This document shows positions 8,964-18,984 of a stretch of DNA of 64,000 bases, in pieces. Source of the DNA: Parasedimentitalea maritima (GTDB taxonomy: Bacteria; Pseudomonadota; Alphaproteobacteria; Rhodobacterales; Rhodobacteraceae); NCBI RefSeq assembly GCF_005771405.1, contig NZ_VAUA01000009.1, positions 1 through 64,000 of the forward strand, in the 5' to 3' direction. The number at the start of each line of letters is the position of its first letter. The first letter of the stretch is position 1. Under the pieces are notes generated by a model. That model saw nothing but the letters and a program-made list of their open reading frames with translations. It was not told the DNA's origin and did not search any database. The translations under genes were made by a program, and so were the position numbers.

Positions 8964-10142
8964 ATGAGAACAGCCTATGCAGACTGCCTGCACCCCGAAG
9001 CTGTAGCTCAGCTTGCTCAGGGTTTGGCCCCGTCCGACACCGCGAAAACAGCAACAGATTGTCCTGACCAGGAATTGGAACTGGTGTTGTTGTTTATCTC
9101 CCCTCTGGCGGACATCGCCCGGATTGCCGCCGAAGCATGTGCACAATTTGCGCCGGTCACGGTAGTAGGCTGCACCACAGCCGGAGAAATTTCACAGAGT
9201 GGGTATGGTGAGGGCGGGATCGTCGCCGTGGGCTTCCCAAAATCTCACTTCACCACATGTTGCACATTGATCGAGACACTGGACACCCCCGAGATACAAA
9301 CCGCCTTGCACCAGATCATTCGCAACCGTCGTCAGATGACCCTGGCCGCCCCGGATTGGGAATCTGAATTCGCCTTTTTGATGGTCGATGGCCTATCGCG
9401 ACGCGAGGATACCTTGACGGCACAACTGGCCCCGGGCCTAGGGCCTGTCCCGTTGTTTGGCGGATCCGCTGGCGATGGAGACGCTTTTCAGCAGACCTCA
9501 GTGTTGTATGATGGGAAGGTCTTTGAAAATGCTGCTGTCCTTACACAGGTCCGGTCAATCTGCCCCGTGAAGGTGTTTAAAGCAGATAATCTGACCCCGA
9601 CGAATAACAGAATGGTGGTGACAGCCGCAGACCCGGGTCAGCGCCTTGTCCATGAGATCAACGCCGAACCTGCCGCGCGCGAGTTGGCCCGGATTCTGGG
9701 AAAAGATCCCGAGCAACTGTCGACCTATACCTTTGCAGCCCATCCCTTGCTGGTGCGATTGGGCGACCAACACCATGTCCGCGCCATTCAACAGGTCGCC
9801 CCAGACGGGTCGTTGGTGTTCTTCTCTGCCATCGACGAAGGCATGGTGCTGGCGCTAGCGGACCAGCAGGATATGGTGACACACCTGCAAAAGGAAATGC
9901 AGAGTTTGGGGCAGCAGAGGGCACCTGACATGATTTTGGCATGCGACTGCTTGTTGCGCCGTATAGATGCCGAGCAAAAACAACAAACCAATGCCGTGTC
10001 GCACATCCTTTCCGCCAATCGGGTGTTTGGGTTTTCCACCTACGGTGAGCAGGTGAATTCCATGCACGTAAACCAGACCCTGACCGGTGTGGCGATCTAT
10101 CCGCCCCCCGATCTGGTACCGACACAGGCTGACGTGCCGTGA
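8964..10142 (+). CDS. FIST-domain sensor protein (NosP-like)
   Basis: A 392-residue protein with FIST N (about residues 35-230) and FIST C (about 230-370) domains. The N half contains VVGCTTAGEISQSGYGEGGIVAVGF and the later FGGSAGDGDAFQQTSVLYDGKVFENAAV, both typical of FIST. FIST proteins were predicted small-molecule sensors; NosP of Pseudomonas is a FIST haem protein that senses nitric oxide and controls the kinase NahK encoded beside it. Here too the next gene is a NahK-like hybrid kinase, its GTG overlapping this stop by 3 nt (GTGA), so the two proteins are made together. Haem binding is inferred from family and context; the ligand residue is not established by sequence alone. Confidence 0.85.
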   Translation: MRTAYADCLHPEAVAQLAQGLAPSDTAKTATDCPDQELELVLLFISPLADIARIAAEACAQFAPVTVVGCTTAGEISQSGYGEGGIVAVGFPKSHFTTCCTLIETLDTPEIQTALHQIIRNRRQMTLAAPDWESEFAFLMVDGLSRREDTLTAQLAPGLGPVPLFGGSAGDGDAFQQTSVLYDGKVFENAAVLTQVRSICPVKVFKADNLTPTNNRMVVTAADPGQRLVHEINAEPAARELARILGKDPEQLSTYTFAAHPLLVRLGDQHHVRAIQQVAPDGSLVFFSAIDEGMVLALADQQDMVTHLQKEMQSLGQQRAPDMILACDCLLRRIDAEQKQQTNAVSHILSANRVFGFSTYGEQVNSMHVNQTLTGVAIYPPPDLVPTQADVP

Positions 10143-12343
10143 GCCATACATTGATCAACCCTGCCGACACGCTGGAACGACAAAACCAAAAGCTACTGAA
10201 AATCGCTGAAACGCTGATGCGCCGGGTCGAACAAAGCCCGTCAGATAGCGGCATGGCCTATGCTCAATTTGAACGCGCCGCACTACTGGAAGAGGAAGTT
10301 CGCAGCCGGACACTGGATCTGGAGCAGGCTCTGGATCAGCTGAATTTAACGCACAATGAGCTGGCAAGCGCCAATGCCGCCACAGAACGCGCCCGCGCTG
10401 ATCTAAGCAATGCCATCGAAACAGTGCGCGAGGGTTTTGCACTGTTCAATGCCCGGGATGAGCTGGTGATGTGCAACAGCCGCTTTGGCAAATGGATGCG
10501 CGACGTACACCCAAAATTGTTACCGGGGTTAAGCTTCAAAACCTACGTAAAACTGGTTTCAAGAAGCAGTTCACTGGCCCTGCCCAAAGGGATCTCACCT
10601 GTCACTTGGGCCAAACGCAGGATGCTGCACCACCGGGACAAACACGCGGTATTCAATACCCGCATTGCGGGCCAACGCTGGTTACAAGTGAGTGAACAGC
10701 GCACCACTGACGGTGGTACTGTCATTCTGCAAACTGATGTCACCGACATGATGCGTTTGGAACGGCGCGAGCGAGACCGGCTGCTGGACGATCAGGCACA
10801 GTTGATCCGTGCCACTCTGGATCATCTGGATCAGGGGGTCTGTATCTTTGACACCCATAACCTATTGGCAGGCCGGAACCAGCGCCTTGGAGAGTTACTG
10901 GCATTGCCGCTGCGCCACCTGACGCTGGGCAGTCGTGCCGGGGCGCTATTCCAGCTGTTGCAGGACCAAGGACAGTTCCCCGATCCAGATGCCGCCGACA
11001 CGTTTCATTCTTGGATTGCCCGCAAAGAAAACCGTGTACCACTGTCGTTTGACGTTTTGATCGGCTCGCGTGCACTCAGCGCCTTTGCCCAACAAATGCC
11101 AGACGGTGGTTTTGTAATATCTTTCTCTGACGTCACCATCGAACGGACCGCAGCCCGCGCCCTGGCCGAGGCCAACGAGACCCTGGAACGCCGCGTCGCA
11201 GAGCGTACTTTGGAACTGGAAGCCGCCCTGGCGGATGCCGAACGGGCCAATGCCTCCAAATCTCGTTTTGTTGCCGCCGCCAGCCATGACCTGTTGCAAC
11301 CTTTGTCAGCAGCAAAATTGTATATGGCATCGCTCGCCGAAGGCATCACCACCCCCGAATTGCAGGACCGTCTTGATAAGGCTACCAATGCGCTTGTTGG
11401 CGTCGAAGACATTTTAGAAGCCCTGCTAGACATTTCAAAGCTCGATAGTGGTCGGGTAGCTGTTGATGTTACAGATGTGTCTTTGGCGGATATACTTGCC
11501 CAACTGGGTGACGAACTGGCGCCGCTCGCAATGCAAAAGGGGCTCGATTTTCGCATTGTCCTGCCGCGCGCCACCGTCCGCAGCGACGCCACCTTCTTAC
11601 GCCGGATCTTGCAAAACCTGATTTCCAACGCTGTACGCTATACCAACAGCGGCAAAGTTCTGGTTGGAGCTCGTCGTTGTGGTGACAACCTGAGGATCGA
11701 GGTACATGACACCGGATCTGGTATCCCTTTGGATCAGCATCAACGTGTATTTGACGAATTTCACCGCATTGTCACGCCGTCCCACCCAAGCGAGGGCGTA
11801 GGACTGGGGCTTGCCATAGTCAAACGGGCCTGTGACTTGCTTGATCATCCACTTCAGCTTCGCTCAACCACTGGTCGCACGGTGTTTAGCGTCACGCTTC
11901 CTATTGTCAGCCCTCAAAAACCTGACAGCCCCCTCCCCGATCAAGTACTAGGGCCTGCCATCATGGCCCCGGCTATAGTGCTGCTGCTAGAAAATGACAC
12001 CGGCCTGCGCAAAGCTTTGACCGCAACACTGGAAGATTGGGGGCTGGAGGTATTTGCCTGCTCAAGCGAAGCAGAGGCTCTCGCACTACTACATGAAGTG
12101 GACATCGCCCCGGACCTGGTGATTGCAGATTACCAGCTCGACGACGGGCTGTTGGGCAGCGACGCAATTATCCACCTCAGACAACAGTATGGTCCGCTGC
12201 CTGCCTGCCTGATCACAGCCAACCGCGATCCTGAGGTGACCGTTTTGTGCAGTGGTATAGACGTCGGTCTCTTGCACAAGCCGATCAACCCAGCCGCCTT
12301 GCGCATTGTCTTGCAACGCAGTCTGCAGTCAACGCAGACCTGA
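10139..12343 (+). CDS. Hybrid sensor histidine kinase (NahK-like)
   Basis: A soluble 734-residue hybrid kinase without membrane segments. Order: an N-terminal coiled coil (about 10-90), two PAS-like regions (about 90-205 and 220-335), a second coiled coil, a HisKA domain with phosphoacceptor His383 in FVAAASHDLLQPLSAAK, a HATPase domain (NLISNAVRYT, DTGSGIPLDQ, GVGLGLAIVKRA), and a C-terminal receiver (about 617-734) with the Asp in LVIADYQLDDG. This matches the NahK/ErcS' group. The GTG start overlaps the FIST stop, which supports a FIST-kinase complex that senses nitric oxide or another ligand. Outputs could go to the NarL-type regulator at 8191 or to a phosphotransfer protein elsewhere. 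Confidence 0.88.
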   Translation: MSHTLINPADTLERQNQKLLKIAETLMRRVEQSPSDSGMAYAQFERAALLEEEVRSRTLDLEQALDQLNLTHNELASANAATERARADLSNAIETVREGFALFNARDELVMCNSRFGKWMRDVHPKLLPGLSFKTYVKLVSRSSSLALPKGISPVTWAKRRMLHHRDKHAVFNTRIAGQRWLQVSEQRTTDGGTVILQTDVTDMMRLERRERDRLLDDQAQLIRATLDHLDQGVCIFDTHNLLAGRNQRLGELLALPLRHLTLGSRAGALFQLLQDQGQFPDPDAADTFHSWIARKENRVPLSFDVLIGSRALSAFAQQMPDGGFVISFSDVTIERTAARALAEANETLERRVAERTLELEAALADAERANASKSRFVAAASHDLLQPLSAAKLYMASLAEGITTPELQDRLDKATNALVGVEDILEALLDISKLDSGRVAVDVTDVSLADILAQLGDELAPLAMQKGLDFRIVLPRATVRSDATFLRRILQNLISNAVRYTNSGKVLVGARRCGDNLRIEVHDTGSGIPLDQHQRVFDEFHRIVTPSHPSEGVGLGLAIVKRACDLLDHPLQLRSTTGRTVFSVTLPIVSPQKPDSPLPDQVLGPAIMAPAIVLLLENDTGLRKALTATLEDWGLEVFACSSEAEALALLHEVDIAPDLVIADYQLDDGLLGSDAIIHLRQQYGPLPACLITANRDPEVTVLCSGIDVGLLHKPINPAALRIVLQRSLQSTQT

Positions 12344-12348
12344 TCCCA

Positions 12349-12696
12349 TCAGCGGGCTGCGATTACCATGAATTCAACCTTGAATTCTGGTAGCGCTAGC
12401 TTTGCTTCACCACAGGCCCGTGCCGGAGTATGGCCCTGCGGCACCCAAGCATCCCAGACTGCATTCATCTCGGCAAAGTCAGCCATATCGGCCAGCCAGA
12501 TGGTCGTTTGCAGGATTTTTGTCTTGTCTGACCCAACTTCACCAAGCAATGCATCAATTTTTTCCAGGCAACTTTGCGTTTGTTTTGCGACGCTTTCGCC
12601 AGCGGTGCCAACCTGGCCCGCCAGATAAATTGTGTCGCCGTGCATGACAATTTGGCTCATGCGAGCGCCGGTGTGTTTGCGAGTAATCTCAGACAT
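12349..12696 (-). CDS. RidA/YjgF family protein
   Basis: A 115-residue protein of the RidA (YjgF/YER057c/UK114) family. Members form trimers that hydrolyse reactive enamine/imine intermediates to ketoacids. Visible signatures are YLAGQVGTAG, KILQTTIWLADMADFAEMNAVWDAW and TPARACGEAKLALPEFKVE, including the Arg that binds the substrate carboxylate. It is convergent with the hybrid kinase, the two stops being only a few nucleotides apart, with no room for a separate terminator. The subfamily is uncertain: CGEAKLA differs from the STVEVA type of archetypal RidA, so it may be one of the Rid1-7 variants. Confidence 0.85.
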   Translation of the reverse strand: MSEITRKHTGARMSQIVMHGDTIYLAGQVGTAGESVAKQTQSCLEKIDALLGEVGSDKTKILQTTIWLADMADFAEMNAVWDAWVPQGHTPARACGEAKLALPEFKVEFMVIAAR

Positions 12697-12959
12697 ATTA
12701 TACCTTTCAGGACAGAGTATTAGGAGAAGCTAAATACGCGAACTCCACTCCCCTTTTACTTACGGCACCCATGCGCGGGGGAACAAGCCTTTCAATTCTG
12801 CCGCCACCTCTTGGGACACTGCCACAACAGAACTTCACCCCTCATTTCCTAAAATTTTAAGCAACATTCCAAAAGTGAATTAATTCACCGTAAACACCCT
12901 GTCCCCAAATTCAGCCTGTCCTCATTCACTCTGAGGGAACTATTCTAGGGGAACGACCA

Positions 12960-13538
12960 ATGAAAACGATTACACTATCGGTACTCGCTGTAACGACCTC
13001 CATGCTGTCTGCTCATGTTCACGCAAATGAGTACGCGCCAGCCATGTCAGCTTTCTTGGAAGCAGAGATCCGGGACTGGGCCCAATCTCCAATCTTAGTG
13101 AGAGCAATTAATGCTCAGAACGAACACACCAGTACTTATGATCAGGGGATGATCGACCAGCTGGACAAAACCTGGCGCGCTGAAATCGGAACGCCTTCTA
13201 CCCCAACTATTACGCCAGTCATCGTAGGCGCTACTGCGGACTTTCTACGCGAGCAGGTTGAAGCGTCTGGCGGCCGCGTCACCGAAGTTTTCATCATGGA
13301 TGCCCAAGGTCTAAATGTGGCTGCTTCCAGCATGACCTCTGACATGTGGCAAGGCGACGAAGCCAAATTTTCTCAGACCTACAGTATAGGCCCTGATGCA
13401 GTTCACTTTGGAGATGTGGAGCTCGATGAATCCACCCAAAGTTATCAAGGCCAGATCTCGTTGACGATAATTGATCCTGAAACCGGGCAGTCCATTGGCG
13501 CAATGACCATCGGCATTGATGCAGAAGCCCTAATATAA
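12960..13538 (+). CDS. Secreted PDC/Cache-like sensor protein
   Basis: A 192-residue protein with a Sec signal peptide (about residues 1-22, cut after HVHA). The rest looks like a periplasmic PDC/Cache-like sensor fold: a long N-terminal helix, then VTEVFIMDAQGLNVAASSMTSDMWQGDEAKF, where a strand is followed by a small-residue turn and a WxGDE motif common in such domains, and finally SIGAMTIGIDAEAL. There is no membrane anchor or signalling domain. A chemotaxis receptor starts 43 bp downstream on the same strand, so this may be a periplasmic binding partner for it. A purine-rich GAGGGAA..GGGGAACG precedes the ATG. The ligand is unknown. Confidence 0.75.
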   Translation: MKTITLSVLAVTTSMLSAHVHANEYAPAMSAFLEAEIRDWAQSPILVRAINAQNEHTSTYDQGMIDQLDKTWRAEIGTPSTPTITPVIVGATADFLREQVEASGGRVTEVFIMDAQGLNVAASSMTSDMWQGDEAKFSQTYSIGPDAVHFGDVELDESTQSYQGQISLTIIDPETGQSIGAMTIGIDAEALI

Positions 13539-13581
13539 TCTCAGCCAACGCCGCTTGGCCTGGAACCGATAAGGCACTCAC

Positions 13582-15411
13582 ATGAAAATTCGAAATCCAC
13601 TAAAACCAGTGTTTAACGGCATGTCGGTTTTTATCAAATGTACCCTGCTGATTACCGCGACAACACTGATTGTGGCTAGCGTTTTGATGTTTCAGAACCA
13701 ACGGATCGTCAACAAGGCCATCGAAGATGGCGTTCTGGGCCTTGCGGCCGAAATCACTCAGGCCGCAGGCGCCCGCAATGGCGGAGCCATGCGATTTGGC
13801 GATGCCAGCGGTGTTCAGATCGCACTCGACCGCATTCTGGAAGAGTCCGAAGGTCGCGCACGTTATGCCATTGCCACCAACAGCTCGAATGAGGTGATTG
13901 CAACATCTGGTGTCGCCGATGAATCCCAAATGGGCCAACTGGCGACCCTGGCGCAGGCCTCTTTTGCAACGGGTGCAGGTGAAACCACGGGGGATGGATA
14001 TTTCATCGCCATGCCAGCAACAGCTGGGGCCAAAGGGGACAGCATCGTGGGCGCGATCGCGATCATCTGGTCACCAGATCTGGCCCTTGCTGAAGTTGCC
14101 GAAGCCAAGCTGATTTCCTACATCGTAGCAGGCGTCGCTTTCCTGATCATGTGCACAATTTCTACTTTCTTGCTGCGTTCGATGATGTCACGCCCGCTGC
14201 AGGATGTTGGCAAACTGATCGACGAAATTGCTCATGGCACTTACGATCAAGACCCAATCCATCTGGAGCGCGGTGACGAAATCGGTGCCATTGCACGGAC
14301 TGTGGAAAACCTCAAAACACAGCTATCCGAGGCCCGAGAAGTGGAGCAGCAACGCATCCAGGCTCAGGAAGGTCAAAAGAAAGTGGTCGACGATTTGACC
14401 GGTGCTCTTCAGCGGCTGTCAGAGGGCGATCTGACTGAAACCATCGACCAGCCCTTCGATCCTGAATACGAAACCCTGCGCGAGAACTATAACCTCACAA
14501 TTGAAACATTGCTTGGTATCATCGGTTCTGTCGTTGGAAACTCAGAAAAGATCCGTGGCAGTTCCGAAGAAATCAACCAGTCTTCCAACGATCTGTCACA
14601 GCGCACCGAAAGTCAGGCCGCAACGCTAGAGCAAACTGCTGCTGCGTTGGACGAATTGACCTCCAGTGTGAAATCTGCGGCTTCTGGCGCAAAAGAGGTC
14701 GAGGGCATCGTTGCCAGCGCCAGCACCACAGCAGAGCAAAGCGGCGTTGTTGTGCGTGAAGCAGTAGATGCGATGGCAGAGATTGAAAAATCCTCGGTAC
14801 AGATCTCTCAGATCATCTCGGTGATTGACGACATCTCATTCCAGACCAACCTGCTGGCTCTCAACGCCGGAGTAGAAGCTGCACGCGCTGGCGAAGCCGG
14901 TCGGGGATTTGCGGTGGTTGCCTCCGAAGTGCGGGCCCTTGCCCAGCGCTCCTCGGATGCCGCACAAGAGATCAAACAACTGATCAGCGACAGCTCGCAG
15001 CAGGTCAACCACGGCGTCGATCTTGTTGGACGTACTGGGGAAGAGCTGCGCAAAATCATCGACAGCGTCGGTACCATTTCCACCCATGTGGTTGGCATTG
15101 CTTCGGGTGCAGAAGAGCAGTCGATCGCACTGGCCGAAATCAACGCTGGCGTCTTACAGTTGGATCAGGTCACCCAGCACAATGCGGCTATGGTTGAAGA
15201 ATCCACCGCTGCAAGCCAACTGCTGCGCAATGACGCCAATGAACTGGCTCTCCAAGTGTCCGTGTTCAAAACCGGCGATGGCAACGATAATCTGGTCTCG
15301 TTTGACAGTGCACCTGCAGCACCAATGGGGGACTCAGACTTTTCAGCGCACGAGCCTGATTTCGAAACACCCGAGCCAAGACGCGCAGCTTCGGGATGGG
15401 AAGATTTCTAA
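13582..15411 (+). CDS. Methyl-accepting chemotaxis protein
   Basis: A 609-residue transmembrane chemoreceptor. It has an N-terminal membrane helix (about 15-37), a periplasmic domain of about 140 residues, a second membrane helix (about 178-200), a HAMP domain (about 200-255, plus a second HAMP-like stretch near 265-315), and the cytoplasmic signalling coiled coil. The hairpin tip is clear: FQTNLLALNAGVEAARAGEAGRGFAVVASEVRALAQRS. It should control CheA autophosphorylation. The C-terminus EPRRAASGWEDF ends in a WxxF-type pentapeptide-like sequence that may tether CheR/CheB. It is paired with the secreted sensor-like protein upstream. A terminator follows at 15439-15472. Confidence 0.93.
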   Translation: MKIRNPLKPVFNGMSVFIKCTLLITATTLIVASVLMFQNQRIVNKAIEDGVLGLAAEITQAAGARNGGAMRFGDASGVQIALDRILEESEGRARYAIATNSSNEVIATSGVADESQMGQLATLAQASFATGAGETTGDGYFIAMPATAGAKGDSIVGAIAIIWSPDLALAEVAEAKLISYIVAGVAFLIMCTISTFLLRSMMSRPLQDVGKLIDEIAHGTYDQDPIHLERGDEIGAIARTVENLKTQLSEAREVEQQRIQAQEGQKKVVDDLTGALQRLSEGDLTETIDQPFDPEYETLRENYNLTIETLLGIIGSVVGNSEKIRGSSEEINQSSNDLSQRTESQAATLEQTAAALDELTSSVKSAASGAKEVEGIVASASTTAEQSGVVVREAVDAMAEIEKSSVQISQIISVIDDISFQTNLLALNAGVEAARAGEAGRGFAVVASEVRALAQRSSDAAQEIKQLISDSSQQVNHGVDLVGRTGEELRKIIDSVGTISTHVVGIASGAEEQSIALAEINAGVLQLDQVTQHNAAMVEESTAASQLLRNDANELALQVSVFKTGDGNDNLVSFDSAPAAPMGDSDFSAHEPDFETPEPRRAASGWEDF

Positions 15412-15438
15412 AGCCACCTTGCTATGTTGAAGTCTCAT

Positions 15439-15472
15439 AAAAGGCGCGGTGCGATTTCGCACTGCGCTTTTT
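15439..15472 (+). terminator. Rho-independent terminator after chemoreceptor gene
   Basis: AAAAGGCGCGGTGCG and CGCACTGCGCTTTTT form a stem with a 4-5 nt loop ending in a T-run, 28 bp after the receptor stop. A-tracts on the other side would let it act for the opposing kinase gene as well. Confidence 0.85.
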
Positions 15473-15538
15473 CCATTTGTGTTCAAAGGGGCCAATATTG
15501 AACGATTGCCAGCCGCCCCTTCTAGTTTACATGGGCCT

Positions 15539-18316
15539 TCAGCCGATCATAGTTTCCTTGATTGCAGTCAGAAGGTCGGTCCGCATGACAGGTTTCATCA
15601 GGCGGATGTCTTCGGGTCGTAACCCATTGCCGTGGACAGTTGCTTCGTTGGCGTAGCCGGACATAAAGATGACCGGTAAATCTGCCACTTTTTCGCGAAC
15701 TGCCCTGCTTAATGCTATGCCCTTAAGAGTTCCGGGCATCATAATATCCGTCAAAAGCAGATCAAATGTCGGATCGGCTTCAAACAGGGCAAACGCTTCA
15801 TCTCCAGATCTGGCTGCGGTTACACCGTAACCCGCCTTTTCAAGCGTCGCGACGAGAATGGGAAGAACATGTTTGTCATCCTCAGCGACAAGAATTTTCT
15901 GCCCGTCTCCATTTAAACCTACTGTTTGAACCCGCTCTGTTACTGTGGCCTCTACCTCATCGGTGAAAGCCTTGAAGTAGAGTTTAAACGTCGTGCCAAC
16001 ATCTGGTTCCGAGTAAACCTGCACCATACCACCAGATTGCCGCATAAAGCCTAGGATCATCGAAAGCCCAAGACCGGTTCCAGCGCCAAGTGCTTTGGTT
16101 GAAAAGAACGGTTCAAAAATCTTATCCAAAGCTGCATCCGGAATGCCATGCCCTGTATCACTGACCGCAAGCATGACATATCGGCCCGGTTCCATCTTCT
16201 CCTGACGCGCATCCAGATAGTCCTCGTCAATACGGATATTTGAGGTTTCAATCGTCAGCTGGCCTCCCTCACGCATCGCATCTCGGGCATTGACGATCAG
16301 GTTTAAAACCGCACTTTCAGTGGAACTAATGTCGGCCTTAATCGGCCATAATCCGACTGTTAGAAACGTATTGATGTCGATGCTGGAGGGAAGAGTACGC
16401 CCGGCCCAGTTGCAGGTTTCATTCACCAGTGCATTAAGATCAATCACACTGGGATCCAGACTAGCCCTGCGCGCAAAGGCCAACATGCTGCGGGTCAAAT
16501 CGGCTCCCCGTTGGGTAGCCCTAATACCTGCATCAATCAGAGCTTGGTGCTCGGGGTCTGTTTCGTCATCTCGCAACAATTCCAGACTACCCATAATGGC
16601 CGCAAGCAGGTTGTTGAAATCATGCGCCATACCACCGGTCAGTTGACCAATGCTTTCAAGTTTTTGCGCGCGATCTGCAATTTTCCGTTGCCCTTCCAAC
16701 TGTTCTTGTGTCCGGACTTCCGCACTCACATCCGAGATGAATCCTACGGTTAAAGTGCTCCCATCGTCTTGCATATAAGCACTGGAATTTGTTTCCAGCC
16801 ACTTGCGCTGCCCCGAGCGAGAGGTGATTTGATAGCGGTGAGAATAGGGTTTGAGAGTCTCAGCGGAGGTCACAAAGAGTTGCCGAAGTGTGATCAGATC
16901 TTCTGGATCAAGCGTCCCCTCTAAAACACCCTTGGTGGTGTAGATTTCCTCGGGTGTATACCCCCAAACATCTTCGCACTGCGGGCTTACATAGATGACT
17001 TCAGACTCCCCAGTTTGCGAGAGTTTTCGACTAAGAACGACACCTGGTAAATTACTGATAAGCCGTTCTAGGCGGGCTTCAACGAGGGTGCGTTGTCTTT
17101 CTGCCCGGCGGCGTTTCGATATGTCGCGCACCACCAGAACCAGCTCCTCGCCTCCAGAGATGGGGCAAAGATGTGCTTCGCGGTCCCGCCGCTCACCCTC
17201 ATATTCCAGAGTGTACTCCCAAGACACGACGCCCTGTGTATCCTGTTGCTTACGCATATTTTCCTGGAACAACAAAAGTGGATCAGGGGGAAGAATATCT
17301 GCCAAATTGCAGCCGAGAAATGCAACCGGGTCATTGACCGGACCAAACCCTGGACGAACCCGGTATTCTAAAATGGCCCCCATTTGGTCAATGCGGAAAT
17401 AATTGTCAGGCAAGGCGCCCAGCAAAGCCGTCATTCGATCAACGCTTTCTTTGGCAACATCGTTTGCACTCTTCAGATCATTGCGCAGGTTGACCAGCGT
17501 CTTGCCAATCTGCCCTAACTCATCGCCTCGACTGGCTGCAGAAATTTCACCCTCCATATTTCCAGCAGCCAACACATCCATGTTTTCGCAGATTTTGGTA
17601 ATCGGGCGGGTGATCGTTCGGGTTGTCGCCCAGACTATGAGGAGAAGCCCCAAACCCGCCAATGCGACACCAATCAGGATATTGCGCGTCAGATCAAGCG
17701 AAGCTGCCAGAGGCGCCTGGATGTTCTCACGCACCTCCAGCACGCCGCGAACGTCACCCAGCTTCCAGCCGTTTTTTGGTGAGTCGGGGTGTGAGTTGTG
17801 GCATGAAACACAGGCATCAACCACCATCAGATCCGCGACTGCTACACGCAAAAACGTCACCCCATCCACAACCTCTTGACGTTTAAAAGTCCCCTCCGGG
17901 TTTTCATTAAGATAGGTCCAAGCCTCTTGCATAAAACCATCCATTTGACGGTCTCGCCGGCCCGGAAACGGTAAGGCACTGTATAGTGAAAGGCTGATAT
18001 CCTGATCTGCAATCAAATCACTGATATCGTGAACAAATGTGGCAGGCAATGGAACTACACCTGGGTTATCTTCGTGGTCTACCCCAACCGACAAACCCTC
18101 CACAGCCTCGACATCCACCACCACATTCCTGGTATAGTACCCGCGGATTTGCTTGATTTGGTTCGCCGCATTGGTGGCAGATTTCGTAACAAAATCTACA
18201 GTGCTGTTTTCAAGAATGCGTGGAACGGTAACCCAAGCGATACCCATACACAGTAAGAGAAATAGTGGGATTGGCATGGATAGTCTAAAAGCAATTGACT
18301 GAACCATTTTCTTCAT
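15539..18316 (-). CDS. Hybrid sensor kinase with periplasmic DUF3365/CxxCH haem domain
   Basis: A 925-residue membrane-bound hybrid kinase. Membrane helix 1 is about residues 12-34. The periplasmic domain (about 35-205) is DUF3365-like (Tll0287-like) and contains C169-V-S-C172-H173, a c-type haem motif. Membrane helix 2 is about 212-231, followed by HAMP, two PAS domains (about 300-400 and 425-535), HisKA with His565 in [18 protein letters not shown], HATPase ([28 protein letters not shown]) and a C-terminal receiver with Asp in [11 protein letters not shown]. It probably senses redox state or a gas ligand through covalent haem. It is the last core gene before the island boundary at 18510, and its partner regulator is not adjacent. 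Confidence 0.9.
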   Translation of the reverse strand: MKKMVQSIAFRLSMPIPLFLLLCMGIAWVTVPRILENSTVDFVTKSATNAANQIKQIRGYYTRNVVVDVEAVEGLSVGVDHEDNPGVVPLPATFVHDISDLIADQDISLSLYSALPFPGRRDRQMDGFMQEAWTYLNENPEGTFKRQEVVDGVTFLRVAVADLMVVDACVSCHNSHPDSPKNGWKLGDVRGVLEVRENIQAPLAASLDLTRNILIGVALAGLGLLLIVWATTRTITRPITKICENMDVLAAGNMEGEISAASRGDELGQIGKTLVNLRNDLKSANDVAKESVDRMTALLGALPDNYFRIDQMGAILEYRVRPGFGPVNDPVAFLGCNLADILPPDPLLLFQENMRKQQDTQGVVSWEYTLEYEGERRDREAHLCPISGGEELVLVVRDISKRRRAERQRTLVEARLERLISNLPGVVLSRKLSQTGESEVIYVSPQCEDVWGYTPEEIYTTKGVLEGTLDPEDLITLRQLFVTSAETLKPYSHRYQITSRSGQRKWLETNSSAYMQDDGSTLTVGFISDVSAEVRTQEQLEGQRKIADRAQKLESIGQLTGGMAHDFNNLLAAIMGSLELLRDDETDPEHQALIDAGIRATQRGADLTRSMLAFARRASLDPSVIDLNALVNETCNWAGRTLPSSIDINTFLTVGLWPIKADISSTESAVLNLIVNARDAMREGGQLTIETSNIRIDEDYLDARQEKMEPGRYVMLAVSDTGHGIPDAALDKIFEPFFSTKALGAGTGLGLSMILGFMRQSGGMVQVYSEPDVGTTFKLYFKAFTDEVEATVTERVQTVGLNGDGQKILVAEDDKHVLPILVATLEKAGYGVTAARSGDEAFALFEADPTFDLLLTDIMMPGTLKGIALSRAVREKVADLPVIFMSGYANEATVHGNGLRPEDIRLMKPVMRTDLLTAIKETMIG

Positions 18317-18509
18317 ACTGCCACTCCATATTTCCTACAGGATAGCGCATCCGCTCTGGCCCCAAACAGGCAGGCCTTTTGGTGGAATTGGCAGACTGGC
18401 CAGTAGGTTTGCAGAGAAAATTACCACATTTCCACCATCTGCGGCAAATTTTTGAGACTCTCGTCAAGGGGGGATGAGATGAGTAGGCTATGCACTGCGT
18501 TTCGACCAG

Positions 18510-18528
18510 CTGGCGATCCCTGAAGGAC
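18510..18528 (+). repeat. Left att-like copy of tRNA-Arg 3' end
   Basis: CTGGCGATCCCTGAAGGAC, identical over 19 bp to 33563-33581. The match ends sharply on both sides (G/A before it, G/T after it). It covers the acceptor and part of the T-stem of the tRNA. Confidence 0.8.
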
Positions 18529-18606
18529 GGCTCTGATATTTATGTTTCAAGCCTTTATGCTGTAAAACATCCCTATCTACCCTCATTGATTGCTCCTCTA
18601 TTGGGA

Positions 18607-18984
18607 TCAGCGCCTCATTCGCAGCGCTTGGTAGAGCGAAATGCCAAGGGCCAGAACTGTCAGGGAAATCCAGACTTGCCCCGATTGTTCTAGATATACC
18701 GTTCCCGTTTCACGGTCATAGCATCGACCCAACTCATTAAAGCACGTTCGCCACTTAAAATATTGAACGTAGAAGAAAAATCCGAATATGGCCGCCAAAC
18801 CGAGGGACACCAAAGAAATCAATTTTCTAACCACCAGCTCTCCTTTGATCAACTGACCCCACGTCACTCGATCGATTGACCCAATACTGTAAACTTTGAT
18901 TAACTTCACATCTGTAGGCAGAAACAAATAAGTACCCTCATAGATGTCTGCACTCAACACTGGTTCTGTTGAGCGTATGTACAA
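18607..18984 (-). CDS. Small predicted membrane protein
   Basis: I do not recognise this protein (up to 125 residues). It has two hydrophobic stretches that could cross the membrane: KLISLVSLGLAAIFGFFFYV (about 54-73) and VWISLTVLALGISLYQAL (about 104-121). The loop between them is FKWRTCFNELGRCYDRETGTVYLEQ, with two cysteines. It ends in RMRR. No ATG is available; the candidate starts are TTG at 18984 or GTG at 18960, neither with a clear ribosome site. It stands alone at the left edge of the island, 80 bp inside the att-like repeat. Confidence 0.5.
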   Translation of the reverse strand: MYIRSTEPVLSADIYEGTYLFLPTDVKLIKVYSIGSIDRVTWGQLIKGELVVRKLISLVSLGLAAIFGFFFYVQYFKWRTCFNELGRCYDRETGTVYLEQSGQVWISLTVLALGISLYQALRMRR

